A stretch of 64,000 bases of DNA from Glandiceps talaboti (taxonomy: Eukaryota > Hemichordata > Enteropneusta > Spengelidae): assembly GCF_964340395.1 (NCBI RefSeq), contig NC_135560.1:7494598-7558597 (forward strand), read 5' to 3'. Below the pieces are notes generated by a model. It made no database searches and was not told the origin of the DNA. It saw only the letters and a list, made by a program, of their open reading frames with translations. Of the stretch, positions 48,840 through 58,925 are shown piece by piece; position 1 is the stretch's first letter; every line of letters starts with the position of its first letter. The translations under genes were made by a program, and so were the position numbers.

Positions 48840-49553
48840 TTTTGATTAGTCATTCTCATTAGCAAATGAACATTCACACAAACAGTTCAGAATGAGTAGG
48901 TTAGAGGGAATGTTAGTACGTCAGAATCTCAAACTCGTATTTTCTGACTCTTGAAATGATCAAATGTATTTAAACTTGCTAGCAAAACATCCCTTCACAC
49001 AAAGGATTCATAATTAGTAAGTCATAAATACATCATAAACACAAACTTGTGTTCTTAGACTCACGAAATGGTCAATTTTAGATGCACTTGTTAGCAAAAT
49101 CAACATTTCAGACAAAGCGTTGTACATGTGTGTAACTTTATTAATAAAATCGAAAAGACCTCTTTAGAAATCAAACGTCTGAATGTGCTGTAATTACCTG
49201 ATATTGATGTACTGTTTAACACGTATGTCTTCGCTCTCCTGTTTGTAGGAATACTTCTTTTTGTTCTGTTTGCTACAATTTATGTGGAATGATCAAATTT
49301 AGATAAACTTGTTAGCATAACATCCCTTCACACAAAGGGTTCGTAATTAGTAGCTCATATAGTGTTCTTAGACTCACGAAATGGTCAATTTTAGAAGCAC
49401 TTGTTAGCAAAACAACATTACAAAAAAAGGGTTGTACATGTGTGTAGCTTTATTAATAAAATCGAATAGACTTCCTTAGAGATCAAACTTCTGAATGTGC
49501 TGTAATTACCTGATATTAGTGTAGTTATCGATGATGTCTTTGTTCTCCTGTTT
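48840..49553. repeat. Degenerate ~300-bp tandem repeat (retrotransposon target)
   Basis: Units share cacacaaagg-ttcataattag, tcttagactcacgaaatggt, caattttaga-gcacttgtta and ctgaatgtgctgtaattacc. The last unit is broken at 49557 by the LTR retrotransposon and resumes at 56185. The preceding unit at 49160-49290 is intact across the equivalent position (gtttgtaggaatacttcttt). Confidence 0.85.
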
Positions 49554-49557
49554 GTAG
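49554..49557. repeat. Target-site duplication (GTAG), left
   Basis: GTAG directly before the TGTTA terminus. The same four bases follow the right terminus at 56185-56188. Confidence 0.88.
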
Positions 49558-49680
49558 TGTTATGATGCCCATATTTTGTGAATGTATTTATCTAAAATTA
49601 ACTTAACGAGCTTGGTCGAGAGAGATGTCTTGGTCGAGAGGACGTATTTAAAATTAATGAGGGTATGCGTTACATGTTCA
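49558..49680 (+). mobile_element. Left piece of the 5' LTR (first ~123 bp, original orientation)
   Basis: Matches 55389-55510 with one single-base length difference in an A/T run, then departs abruptly at the inversion junction, where tacatgttca abuts tctaaatgtg. Confidence 0.93.
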
Positions 49681-50528
49681 TCTAAATGTGTCTTTATGTC
49701 AGTATGTACACATTGTTTGAACTCCTCGATTAACATGAGTTGCCTAAGCTTATCGAAACTCTTATCTATTCCTTTTGACGATAACCATCTATCAAATAAT
49801 CTTTCCTTCTCTCTTGCAAATTCTACATGTGTTTGGTCATTCAACTTTCGGATATTTCTGAACCTTTGCCTGTAGGCCTCTGGCACTAACTCATAAGACT
49901 TTAGAATTGCGTCTTTGACCAAGTCATAATCACTACTTTGCTCAAGGGGTAGGGCTGAAAAAGCTTCACGGGCCCTTCCAATCAAAACACTTTGCAATAG
50001 CAATGTCCAAACTTCCTTCGGCCACTTTAAGCTAGCTGCAATCTTTTCAAAGTGTTGAAAATATCCATCTACTTCCCTTTCTTGAAACTGGGGAACAAGT
50101 CGTATATGCTTTGTCACGTCGAAGTTATTTTCAGTACTTAATAAAGGTGTGACACGATCCGACACATTTCCCATTTCCATTGCTTTTAACTTCAATTCTT
50201 TTTCTATTTGCATCTTCATTTCTATCTCTCTGGATTTAAACTCCATTTCTAATTGTTTCAACCTAAACTCGTGTTCTAATTGCTGCAACTTCACGATATC
50301 ACCCTCACGTGCACTATGTCTTTCTAAAATCTTATCCAAGACATCCGGTTGAAACTTCCCCTTATCTACTAAAGCTTTGATAATGACATTTCTCACTTCA
50401 TCCTTTTTCATGGACTGCTTAACCGCAAGTGCCAGGTGTTGACCCAGTACTAGTAACTCTTGTTTTCTCAACTTTTCAAACTCCTCGAAGGAGGGATTCT
50501 CCATAAACGCCTCAGCTTCGAACTCCAT
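49681..50528 (-). pseudogene. gag N-terminal part, inverted
   Basis: Structural capsid protein of the retrotransposon, read on the minus strand from ATG at 50528 (context acaATGG). About 283 residues remain before the frame runs into LTR sequence at 49680; open frame past that point is not gag. Order: acidic start, helical region, a long charged coiled coil (about 50345-50160), then a helical capsid domain with blocks YFQHFEKIAASLKWPKEVW, YELVPEAYRQRFR and KQCVHTDIKTHLDE. This pattern resembles gag of Gmr1-like elements and the SCAN fold derived from it. The rest of gag, including the Zn knuckle, remains on the plus strand from about 51371, so the inversion cut the gene in the capsid region. 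Confidence 0.85.
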
Positions 50529-50648
50529 TGTTGGCTTCACTTTCACTTTCAATTTTCTTGTTTTAATTTACAACTCAATGTCTCAAACGAGAACAGCAAA
50601 ATTATGCTTGTTCCACTTTCTGCCTTTTCACAGAATAATTTTGTTTCA

Positions 50649-50666
50649 TTCCCGGACGGGCCCCCA
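50649..50666 (-). promoter_or_regulatory. Primer binding site, tRNA-Pro-like (inverted)
   Basis: On the minus strand it reads tgggggcccgtccgggaa, five bases after the LTR end. It differs at about two of 18 positions from the tRNA-Pro-type site used by some retroviruses. Primer for minus-strand DNA synthesis; identity of the host tRNA is inferred. Confidence 0.75.
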
Positions 50667-50671
50667 TTTTC

Positions 50672-51355
50672 TGTTACGGTAGAAATTACCAAAATAGAAA
50701 TAAAGTGAAGTATACGCCATGGAGTTTGAAGAAAGGAATTTTACTGCAACCTCAAAAATTAATTAACTATTTACACAAATAAATGGCTAAGAATGAAATA
50801 AAGTTTACAAGTATTACTACTAAATAAATAACTAATACCTTGCTTGGTCGAGAGCACAGTGTAATCAAAAGTTACTGTAATTTCGAGGGTTCGCCGCAGA
50901 ACAGTCTTGAAAAGTGTCAATGAGTTCGAAGAAGTTCACAGTATAGTTCAGTTGCACGATAGATTAAGTCCGAAAATTGTCTACGTTAGAAGGCTACACA
51001 TGTACAGTTGACTGACGTGGCAATATGCAAATACATCGACGAGGCAAAATTGTACCTTTTTCCATCCAGCACTTCAGAGCCGTAAGCTTCAACTTTTACC
51101 AACTTTCAGCACTTTTCCTCAGCCTTGCACTCCGCTATTCATTTCAGGCTTTCATCCTTCAAGTACTCAGATTCTAATGGCTATCTCCCTTCACGTCTTG
51201 TCCACTCGGATGTTTCCAGTCTCTGCTGAAATCTCGAGCTGTACTCTTATATAGTGACTTAACATCTGGCTAAAGTATTTGCATCTTGCATTCCAGGAAC
51301 AGCTTCACCTGGGCGAACGAGGGCGCTGTCAAATGTGACCTACTTTGAACATGTA
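50672..51355 (-). mobile_element. Remainder of the 5' LTR, inverted
   Basis: The reverse complement aligns with about 55499-56184. By eye I find three substitutions in about 673 bases, each G in this copy and A in the 3' LTR. It contains the inverted TATA motif at 51246-51253. Confidence 0.93.
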
Positions 51356-51382
51356 AATTTAGATGAATAAAATTTAGATGAA
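51356..51382. repeat. Templated filler at the right inversion junction
   Basis: Two copies of aatttagatgaa (51356-51367 and 51371-51382) separated by taa. The second continues into gag. The first is extra sequence apparently copied from the adjacent gag. Confidence 0.8.
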
Positions 51383-53455
51383 CATAAAGTAGATGTAGTA
51401 CATGAAGTAGCAATTATGGCTGATGATTACGCTCTTACCCATAAACTAAATTATGTTAAGAGTAATCCTACTAAGTCTAATTACAGATCTCCATATTATA
51501 GTAAATCTCACGAGGAAAAAGCTAGATCAGATTCTTCAGAGAAAAGGAAAGCTTCTGATTCTAATTCTTCTGAGAAAAGTAAGGAGAGAATGTTTAAGAC
51601 GGTACCCACATGTGCCTATTGTAAAAAGAAGGGCCATCTTATTTCTGAATGTTGGTTTCTACAGAAAAAAGAGAAGAATGCTAAATCTTACCCCATTGCT
51701 TGTACAGTCGCTGAAGGGCGTAACAGGCAACTTAAGCCGCTGAGAGTTGAAGGGAGAGAAATGGAAAAGTCCATGTCTCAAAATGTGATGGAAGAATTTA
51801 AGCCATTCATTTTCGAAGGGTACGTGTCTATGATAGGAGACGAGGCTAATTTGCATTCTATTAAGATACTACGTGACACTGCTGCTTCTCAAACCCTAAT
51901 ATTAGAAGGTGTTTTACCTTTATCAGAAATGAGCTCTGCAAAAGCAGATGTGTTAATAAAGGGTGTAGAGTTAGGCTTCATTAGCGTTCCCCTTCATATT
52001 ATAAACTTGAAATCTAACTTAGTTTCAGGACAAGTTAAAGTGGGTGTAAGGTCTAAATTACCCGTAGAGGGCGTTTCCATGTTGTTAGGCAATGATTTAG
52101 CGGGGGGAAAAGTATTCCCCGATCCTATTGTAACTAAACAGCCTTGTTTGGAGGATTCAAATGGTGATCAGGAAGCCGAAATTTTCCCTGCATGTGCTGT
52201 AACAAGGGCCATGAGTAAAGTTTCAAAGGAGACTATTAATGAGGACATGCCAATTAATGAAAAAGGATGTGACTTAGAAATAGGGCTAGAGGATACATTT
52301 CTTTCTAGGCTGAATGATGGATGTCATTTTCCTTTAAATACTGGTGACAAGGTCTCAAATCAGGCTGATGTACCTTTATTGGGTGATAAACAGGTAAAAG
52401 AAGAGCCCTTAAGTCGTGATCGACTGATTAGAGAACAGGAGAGGGATCCTGAACTTATTGAATTAAGTAAGAGGTCAATATCCTTTAAGGAAGTAGATAC
52501 AGTCCCTGTGTGTTATTATAAAAAGGATGGTTTATTGATGAGAAAATGGCGACCTCCAGATGCACTAGTTGGCGACGAATGGAGAATTGTCAATCAAATA
52601 GTAGTGCCTAAATTGTATCGCAGGGATATATTAAGTTTGGCCCATGATAGCCTCATGAGTGGACACCTAGGAGTCAATAAGACTTATAATAAGATTTTAA
52701 ATCATTTCTATTGGCCAAAATTGAGACAGGATGTGGCTAAGTACTGTAGATCATGCCATGCGTGTCAAGTGGTAGGCAAACCTAATCAAAAGATTCCAGT
52801 CGCCCCACTAAAGCCAATTCCCGCCTTTTCTGAAGCATTTAGTAGAGTGTTAATCGACTGTGTGGGACCATTACCAAAGACAAAGTCAGGAAATGAGTAT
52901 TTGCTGACCATAATGTGTGCATCTACTCGATTTCCTGAGGCTATCCCACTTAGAAGTATTAATGCTCAAAGAATAGTGAAAGCTCTGACTAAATTTTTCA
53001 CTCTAGTAGGTCTTCCAAAGTCTGTGCAGTCAGATCAAGGATCAAATTTCATGTCAAATCTGTTTCAACAGGTCCTTCATCAGTTGGGCATTGAACAATA
53101 CAAGTCTAGTGCTTATCATCCGGAATCCCAAGGGGCACTTGAGCGCTTCCATCAGACTTTGAAAAATATGATTCGCACGTATTGTTTCGAAAATGAGAAA
53201 GATTGGGATGAGGGAGTCCATTTAGTGTTGTTTGCAGCACGGGAAACAGTGCAGGAATCATTGGGTTTTAGCCCATTTGAACTAGTGTTCGGCCATTCGG
53301 TCCGAGGTCCTTTAAAGTTACTGCAAGAAAAGTGGTTGTGTGAAGAAAGTGAAATAAATCTTTTAGATTATGTCTCTGGATTCAAAGAGAGACTCACTAG
53401 AGCATGTGATGTAGCTAGAGAAAATCTAAAAGGGAGTCAGATGAAAATGAAGTAA
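51371..53455 (+). pseudogene. gag C-terminus / protease / integrase, ending at an in-frame stop
   Basis: Open from about 51371; the first ATG (51416) is internal to gag. Counting from it: CCHC knuckle CAYCKKKGHLISECW at residues 66-80; aspartic-protease active site DTAAS at 154-158; integrase zinc-binding HHCC with H410, H417, C444 and C447; integrase core with D481 (LIDCVGPL), D540 (QSDQGSN) and E576 (GALERFH), the 35-residue D-E spacing of retroviral-type integrases. The frame hits TAA at 53453-53455 in the integrase C-terminal region, and coding similarity continues immediately after in the same frame. Integrase joins element cDNA to host DNA; protease matures Gag-Pol. All visible catalytic residues are present. 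Confidence 0.92.
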
Positions 53456-54637
53456 TGGTATGATAAAGATGCCAGGAATAGAGTTTTTAAACCAGGTGAT
53501 AGAGTTTTAGTCCTTTTCCCCATTCCTGGACATCCATTACAAGCTCGATACTATGGTCCATATGAAATCAAGTCTAAGATTAATGATGTGAATTATATTG
53601 TTAAGACTCCAGGGAGGCGTAAAGAAAGTCAATTATGTCACATTAATATGTTAAAGGAGTATGTAGAAAGAGATGAGAATAGTAAAAGTAAGTCTGTGTC
53701 ATCCACAGTCACCACCCAGCTAAGTGATCACAATGATGACGAAGAAGATAGTCAGTCTGAGGGTCAGGGTGTTGACTGTGATTTCAAATTGAAGAATTCC
53801 GATATTCTTGCTGATTTAGACACTAAACTTTCTCATCTAAGTAGAGAACGAAGTGAAGAATTGAAAAATCTCATACTAGAGTTTAAGCATTTATTTTCCG
53901 ATGTTCCAGAGAAAACAGATAAAATATGTCATGATGTGGATGTTGGAAATGCAACCCCTGTTAAACAACATCCTTATCGGATGAATCCTATGAAGCTAGA
54001 ACATCTAAGAAATGAAGTTAAATATATGTTAGATAATGACATCATAGAACCTAGCTATAGTGCGTGGAGTTCTCCATGCGTGCTTGTGCCAAAGCCAGGT
54101 AATTGTTATCGGTTTTGTACCGACTATCGCCGAGTCAATACTCTGTCTAAAACAGACTCCTATCCTCTCCCTAGAATTGATGATTGCATCGACAAAATAG
54201 GAAATGCAAAATTTGTGAGCAAATTCGATTTATTGAAGGGTTATTGGCAAATTCCACTCACCGATAGAGCGAGAGAGGTGTCAGCGTTTGTGACCCCAGA
54301 TGGGTTATACGAGTATAAAGTCATGCCATTTGGTATGAAGAACGCCCCTGCCACTTTCCAACGCTTAATAAATCGTGTAATTGCAAATTTGGAGGGATGT
54401 GGAGGATTTGTTGATGACGTGAGTGTGCATAGTGACACTTGGCAACAGCACTTGCAACGATTACGCAAGTTTTTTGAACGTTTATCTGAAGCCAAGTTAA
54501 CAGTAAACCTAGCTAAGAGTGAATTTTGTCACGCCACTGTCACATATCTAGGTCACATTGTAGGTCAAGGTCAAACTAGACCTGTACATGCCAAGGTTGA
54601 AGGAATTGTAAATTTTCCTGTGCCGAGAAATAAGTAA
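53456..54637 (+). pseudogene. Integrase C-terminal (GPY/F-like) region and reverse transcriptase
   Basis: Same frame as the preceding segment, between two TAA codons. The first ~60 codons include YYGPYEIKSK, a GPY/F-type integrase tail, then an acidic linker (about 53690-53770). The RT domain follows: SPCVLVPKPG, RFCTDYRRVN, KFDLLKGYWQIPL with the first catalytic Asp, VMPFGMKNAPATFQRL, and the active-site box FVDD (about 54407-54418), a variant of YxDD. Ends at TAA 54635-54637 in the RT connection region, at a site where homologues continue. RT copies element RNA into cDNA. Confidence 0.92.
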
Positions 54638-55219
54638 GAGCTAATGAGATTTTTGGGTATGGTCGGTTACTACCGACGCTATTGTCCAAATTTTGCAATT
54701 ATTGCTAATTCGTTGACTAGTTTACTTAAGAAGGATAGTAAGTTTGTATGGTCTGAAAGTTGTCAAGATGCATTTGTCAAGATTAAAGCCATACTTACTA
54801 GTTCACCAGTTCTTGCCGCTCCAGATTTTAGCAATCAGTTTAAGTTAGCTATAGATGCCAGTGATATGGGTATGGGGGCAGTGATGATGCAACAAGGCAC
54901 GGATGGTGTTGACCACCCTATTTGTTATTTTTCTAAGAAATTTGACAAGCATCAAAGAAACTACTCAACTGTCGAGAAGGAATGCTTGGCTTTAATATTA
55001 GCTTTGCAACACCTTGATGTGTACTTGAGCGTCACTTTGCATCCTATCCTAGTGTTCACTGATCACAATCCGTTGACATTTGTACATAAGATGAAAAGTA
55101 AGAATCAACGATTGCTGAGATGGAGTTTAATGTTGCAAGAGTATAATTTAGAAATACGTCATATCAAAGGAAAAGATAATGTAATTGCAGATGCATTGTC
55201 AAGAGTTGAATATGCATAG
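54638..55219 (+). pseudogene. RT connection and RNase H
   Basis: Continues in the same frame directly after the second TAA. It opens RFLGMVGYYRRYCPNFA, the RT thumb/connection motif. RNase H residues are D in LAIDASDMGMGAV, E in STVEKECLA, D in VFTDHNPL and D in IADALSRVE. It terminates normally at 55217-55219. RNase H removes the RNA strand during reverse transcription. Confidence 0.93.
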
Positions 55220-55378
55220 TGCGTTAAGTAGTTAAGTAGAGATTGTTATTAAAGTGCAACAAATAATTCCAATAATTTGAGTGTATTTTGTGAATTTAAG
55301 AATAGTATGAAAACTCATTTGACAAAGCTAGTACCAGATGATTTGACAGGGTTTCATTACATTCAAACCTTTTCTTTT

Positions 55379-55388
55379 AAAGGGGAGG
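55379..55388 (+). promoter_or_regulatory. Polypurine tract
   Basis: aaaggggagg immediately before the TG of the 3' LTR; the expected plus-strand primer. Confidence 0.88.
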
Positions 55389-56184
55389 TGTTATGATGCC
55401 CATATTTTGTGAATGTATTTATCTAAAATTAACTTAACGAGCTTGGTCGAGAGAGATGTCTTGGTCGAGAGGACGTATTTAAATTAATGAGGGTATGCGT
55501 TACATGTTCAAAGTAGGTCACATTTAACAGCGCCCTCGTTCGCCCAGGTGAAGCTGTTCCTGGAATGCAAGATGCAAATACTTTAGCCAGATGTTAAGTC
55601 ACTATATAAGAGTACAGCTCGAGATTTCAGCAGAGACTGGAAACATCCGAGTGGACAAGACGTGAAGGGAGATAGCCATTAGAATCTGAGTACTTGAAGG
55701 ATGAAAGCCTGAAATGAATAGCGGAGTGCAAGGCTGAGGAAAAGTGCTGAAAGTTGGTAAAAGTTGAAGCTTACGGCTCTGAAGTGCTGGATGAAAAAAG
55801 GTACAATTTTGCCTCGTCGATGTATTTGCATATTGCCACGTCAGTCAACTGTACATGTGTAGCCTTCTAACGTAGACAATTTTCGGACTTAATCTATCGT
55901 GCAACTGAACTATACTGTGAACTTCTTCGAACTCATTGACACTTTTCAAGACTGTTCTGCGGCGAACCCTCAAAATTACAGTAACTTTTGATTACACTGT
56001 GCTCTCGACCAAGCAAGGTATTAGTTATTTATTTAGTAGTAATACTTGTAAACTTTATTTCATTCTTAGCCATTTATTTGTGTAAATAGTTAATTAATTT
56101 TTGAGGTTGCAGTAAAATTCCTTTCTTCAAACTCCATGGCGTATACTTCACTTTATTTCTATTTTGGTAATTTCTACCGTAACA
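55389..56184 (+). mobile_element. 3' LTR (796 bp)
   Basis: TGTTATGATG at the start and ACCGTAACA at the end, followed by the GTAG duplication. Complete, and the reference for the split 5' LTR. Confidence 0.95.
55603..55610 (+). promoter_or_regulatory. LTR TATA box
   Basis: tatataag in the 3' LTR, with transcription expected to start about 25-30 bases downstream. The inverted 5' copy is at 51246-51253 and points toward the left (minus strand). Confidence 0.65.
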
Positions 56185-56188
56185 GTAG
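56185..56188. repeat. Target-site duplication (GTAG), right
   Basis: Followed by gaatacttctttt, the continuation of the interrupted tandem unit. Confidence 0.88.
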
Positions 56189-56214
56189 GAATACTTCTTT
56201 TCGTTCTGTTTACT

Positions 56215-56470
56215 ACAATATACGTGTTACAGCCCAGCAGTTAAAGTGACAACTTCAGCACAATTTTTATCAGGGTTTAAAAAATACCCTTAAAACTGCA
56301 CTAGGTATAAGCGGGGTATCATTTTTCAATTAGACAACCAACATTGTCACTGAAAATTGTTAAAATACCAATAATTAGACATCATACATGTCAATTAGAG
56401 GTATATTTTATCTATAAGTTGTACATATCTATAGCCAACAAAAAAGCTTGAAAAAAACATTACAGTTGCA
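56215..56470. repeat. Dispersed repeat, copy 3
   Basis: cattgtcactgaaaattgtt and aaaataccaataattagaca correspond inversely to 45930-46000. Confidence 0.6.
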
Positions 56471-57029
56471 GCTATAATGCCTTTATGGCACTTCAAGCTG
56501 GATGAGAATTTAACTTTCTAGATGTTTCAAGTTGCTCTTTATTCATGAAAATAGTTCAAAGTGATGCAGATATATGTAACCTAATTACACCTTGTCACAC
56601 AGACTGAGGAGTCACTTGTCTAGCTGCTAGACCTCAGGCTTTCTTCTGATACAATACAACAAGCTATCGCCCTCGCTAGCTCGCCTTCACAGTTAGCAGA
56701 ATAGCCCAAGCGGTCTAGCAGCAAGACTAAGGAGTCACATCTGAGTTGTAGTCTACATGACAAGTGGTGTCAGAAACTCGGTGATTGCAAGTTGATCCAA
56801 TTTTTGTAATTAGATAGATTATTAATTGTGAAGGAATTGTTACTCCAGTTCTTCCATCAATGATTCAATATCAAGGGGAGCATCATACCGGGAAAGAAAG
56901 GCATATTCATAAATTTTAGGGTTCGGAAGAATCATTTTATGATTTCATATCTCATATACATGCATTTTGCACTATTGCTAAGAGATACCAAATCGACTCT
57001 GGTTTCACATTCATTGTTTAGTGACTCCT

Positions 57030-57310
57030 AAGTGCATACCACCTTCCGATATATAGTTATGAATGTTTGTTGTTCATCTAATGCCTATGCATTAAAACTC
57101 CCATGGGGCAAAGCTAGATCACTGCTGAGACAATGAATATGAAACACGTTTCAGTTTGGTGCTTCTTGGCAATAGTTCAAAATTTATGTGATAATATATC
57201 ATGACATGACTCTCCAGAACCTGGAGTTTATGAAAACATCTTTATTTTCCTGAAGTGGTGTTTCCTTTCAACATCAAATCAAGAATAGTGAATAAAAGAA
57301 ACTGAGGGTT
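57030..57310. repeat. Dispersed repeat (copy 2 of the 22890 family)
   Basis: Shares aaaatttatgtgat, gactctccagaacctggagt, ttatgaaaacatctttattt and gtggtgttt with 23036-23160 in the same orientation. Confidence 0.65.
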
Positions 57311-57931
57311 ATCATATTTCAAGAAGAGATTGCAATTGAACACTTCACCTATTATTAAAGCTATACCAGAAACCTAAATTTTCAATAATACTTTCTTTTG
57401 AGCTTTTCAAATTCTTCGCTGCAGCTGCTTTGGTTCATAATAGTCATCTACAAAGCCTCCATAATCCAGTCTATAAATACCAAAGTCATATGTTTTATAT
57501 TCCTAATACTCTGACAAAATAATTGCCCAGAGAGACGTCCATTTACGTATTCCATACAAGTAATTATGTTCTGTAGTTAAGCATTTTGAAATCACTCCAG
57601 CTGCTGCAACTGATGGTGATTATAACTATTACTAATACCCTGCAAGCAAGCAAGAGTCAAATTTGAAGAGGCAATACTAATCGTTCTAGCTGGAATATGA
57701 ACTTTACAGTACAATAGAAGTGCTTGACTTAAGCTTCACGACTTCACTTCACCAATCCCCATTGTTTAGACGTCGGTTTTGCCATATACACCATGTACAT
57801 TTACCACATAAGGATAAGAAAGCCCAACTTAGGATAACGTTTTTTGTGAAATTAAAAACCTAATTTGTACACAAAAAGAGGCAGAATTAACACCATTATA
57901 CATTGTATGATACTCAGGATAATTGATGACT

Positions 57932-58288
57932 TTAAAGTTGCCATGTGGATGAGGATTGGGTATATATTTTGGATTTTTAACTTACAAAACAATTTCATCA
58001 TGGCTTCCTACTTGAAAAATCAATGTGAAACAACATAGACCAAGTCAGTGTTTGTAACTCAATACATTGCAAAAAAGATTAATAAACATTTAAAATGTTT
58101 GTTATTGTTCGTACAATGACAAACCTTTTACATATTTTTGAGCTTTTTGCAATTTATTGAGTTACAAACACTGACTTGGTCTATGTTGTTTCACATTGAT
58201 TTTTCAAGTAGGGAAGCCATGATAAAATTGTTTCGTAAGTTAAAAATCCAAAATATATACTCACTCCTCATCCATATGGCAAATTTAA
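57932..58288. mobile_element. TTAA-flanked palindromic MITE, copy 4 (uninterrupted)
   Basis: TTAA then agttgccatgtggatgagga on the left, ending catatggcaaatTTAA on the right. Inner arms as in copy 3, with tttgtaactcaatacattgc and its inverse. About 357 bp. Confidence 0.88.
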
Positions 58289-58539
58289 GAGTGTAAGTTC
58301 CCACTCACAAAACTCAGAGCCCCTATAAAACTCATTTTAGAGAGTATTACCGATTTTTTATCTCCTAATGCTGGAATATGGTAGTATGAATATACAGGAA
58401 AGAAATCAGTGTCTGTATTTTTGATAATAGTTATGTTTGGGGACTGTATTTGTGAAAATGTTGGCTTGATACCCATTGGGAAGTGTTTAGACATTGACCT
58501 GGGATTGAAAATTAGCCCTTTCAAGGAAAAGTCTGCTCA

Positions 58540-58925
58540 GACTTATTCTGCCTTTATTACTACCATCAACTTATAGGGAAAGTCCAGTCAGACTTATTTC
58601 AGCCTTTAGTACACTTGTATTGATTACTGCTATCAACTTAAAGGAAAAGCCCAGTCAGACTTATTTCTGTCTTTAGTACACTTGTATTGATTACTGCTAT
58701 CAACTTATAGGGAAAGTTCAGTCAGACATATTTCTATCTTTAGTACACTTGTATTGATTACTGCTATCAACTTATAGGAAAAGTCCAGTCAGACTTATTT
58801 CTGCCTTTAGTACACTTGTATTGATTACTGCTCTCAACTTATAGGGAAAGTCCAGTCTACTGCTATCAACTTATAGGAAAAGTCCAGTCAGACTTATTTC
58901 TACCTTAAATACACTTGGATTGATT
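58540..58925. repeat. Minisatellite, ~80-bp unit, about 5 copies
   Basis: Units contain ggaaaagtccagtcagactt, atttctgcctttagtacact and tgtattgattactgctatca. One copy near 58850 is truncated. Confidence 0.92.

Larger units (their letters stand above)
49558..56184 (+). mobile_element. Ty3/gypsy-type LTR retrotransposon with Gmr1-like pol order, internally inverted
   Basis: Seen: terminal TGTTA...TAACA LTRs, GTAG duplication, tRNA primer site, polypurine tract, and gag-pol proteins. Domain order is Zn knuckle, protease, integrase, reverse transcriptase, RNase H, so integrase lies upstream of RT. In the family literature this copia-like order within Ty3/gypsy defines Gmr1-like elements, whose gag capsid is related to the vertebrate SCAN domain. 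A block from LTR position ~123 to the middle of gag (about 49681-51355) is inverted relative to the rest. Two in-frame stops also interrupt pol. No envelope frame exists between RNase H (ends 55219) and the polypurine tract. The element is in the same orientation as the host gene. It is defective as it stands, yet the LTRs are about 99.5% identical, so insertion and damage are recent. Confidence 0.93.

Noticed and set aside
49560-49680. C-terminal extension of gag on the minus strand
   Set aside because: This part of the open frame is LTR sequence joined by the inversion, not gag.
55220-55378. Envelope gene between RNase H and the polypurine tract
   Set aside because: Only about 160 bp with no open frame of useful length.
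49558-56184. Two separate retrotransposons, one per strand
   Set aside because: There is only one GTAG-flanked pair of outer LTR termini, the inverted block contains exactly the missing LTR part, primer site and gag half, and the plus strand lacks exactly those parts; one inverted element explains everything.
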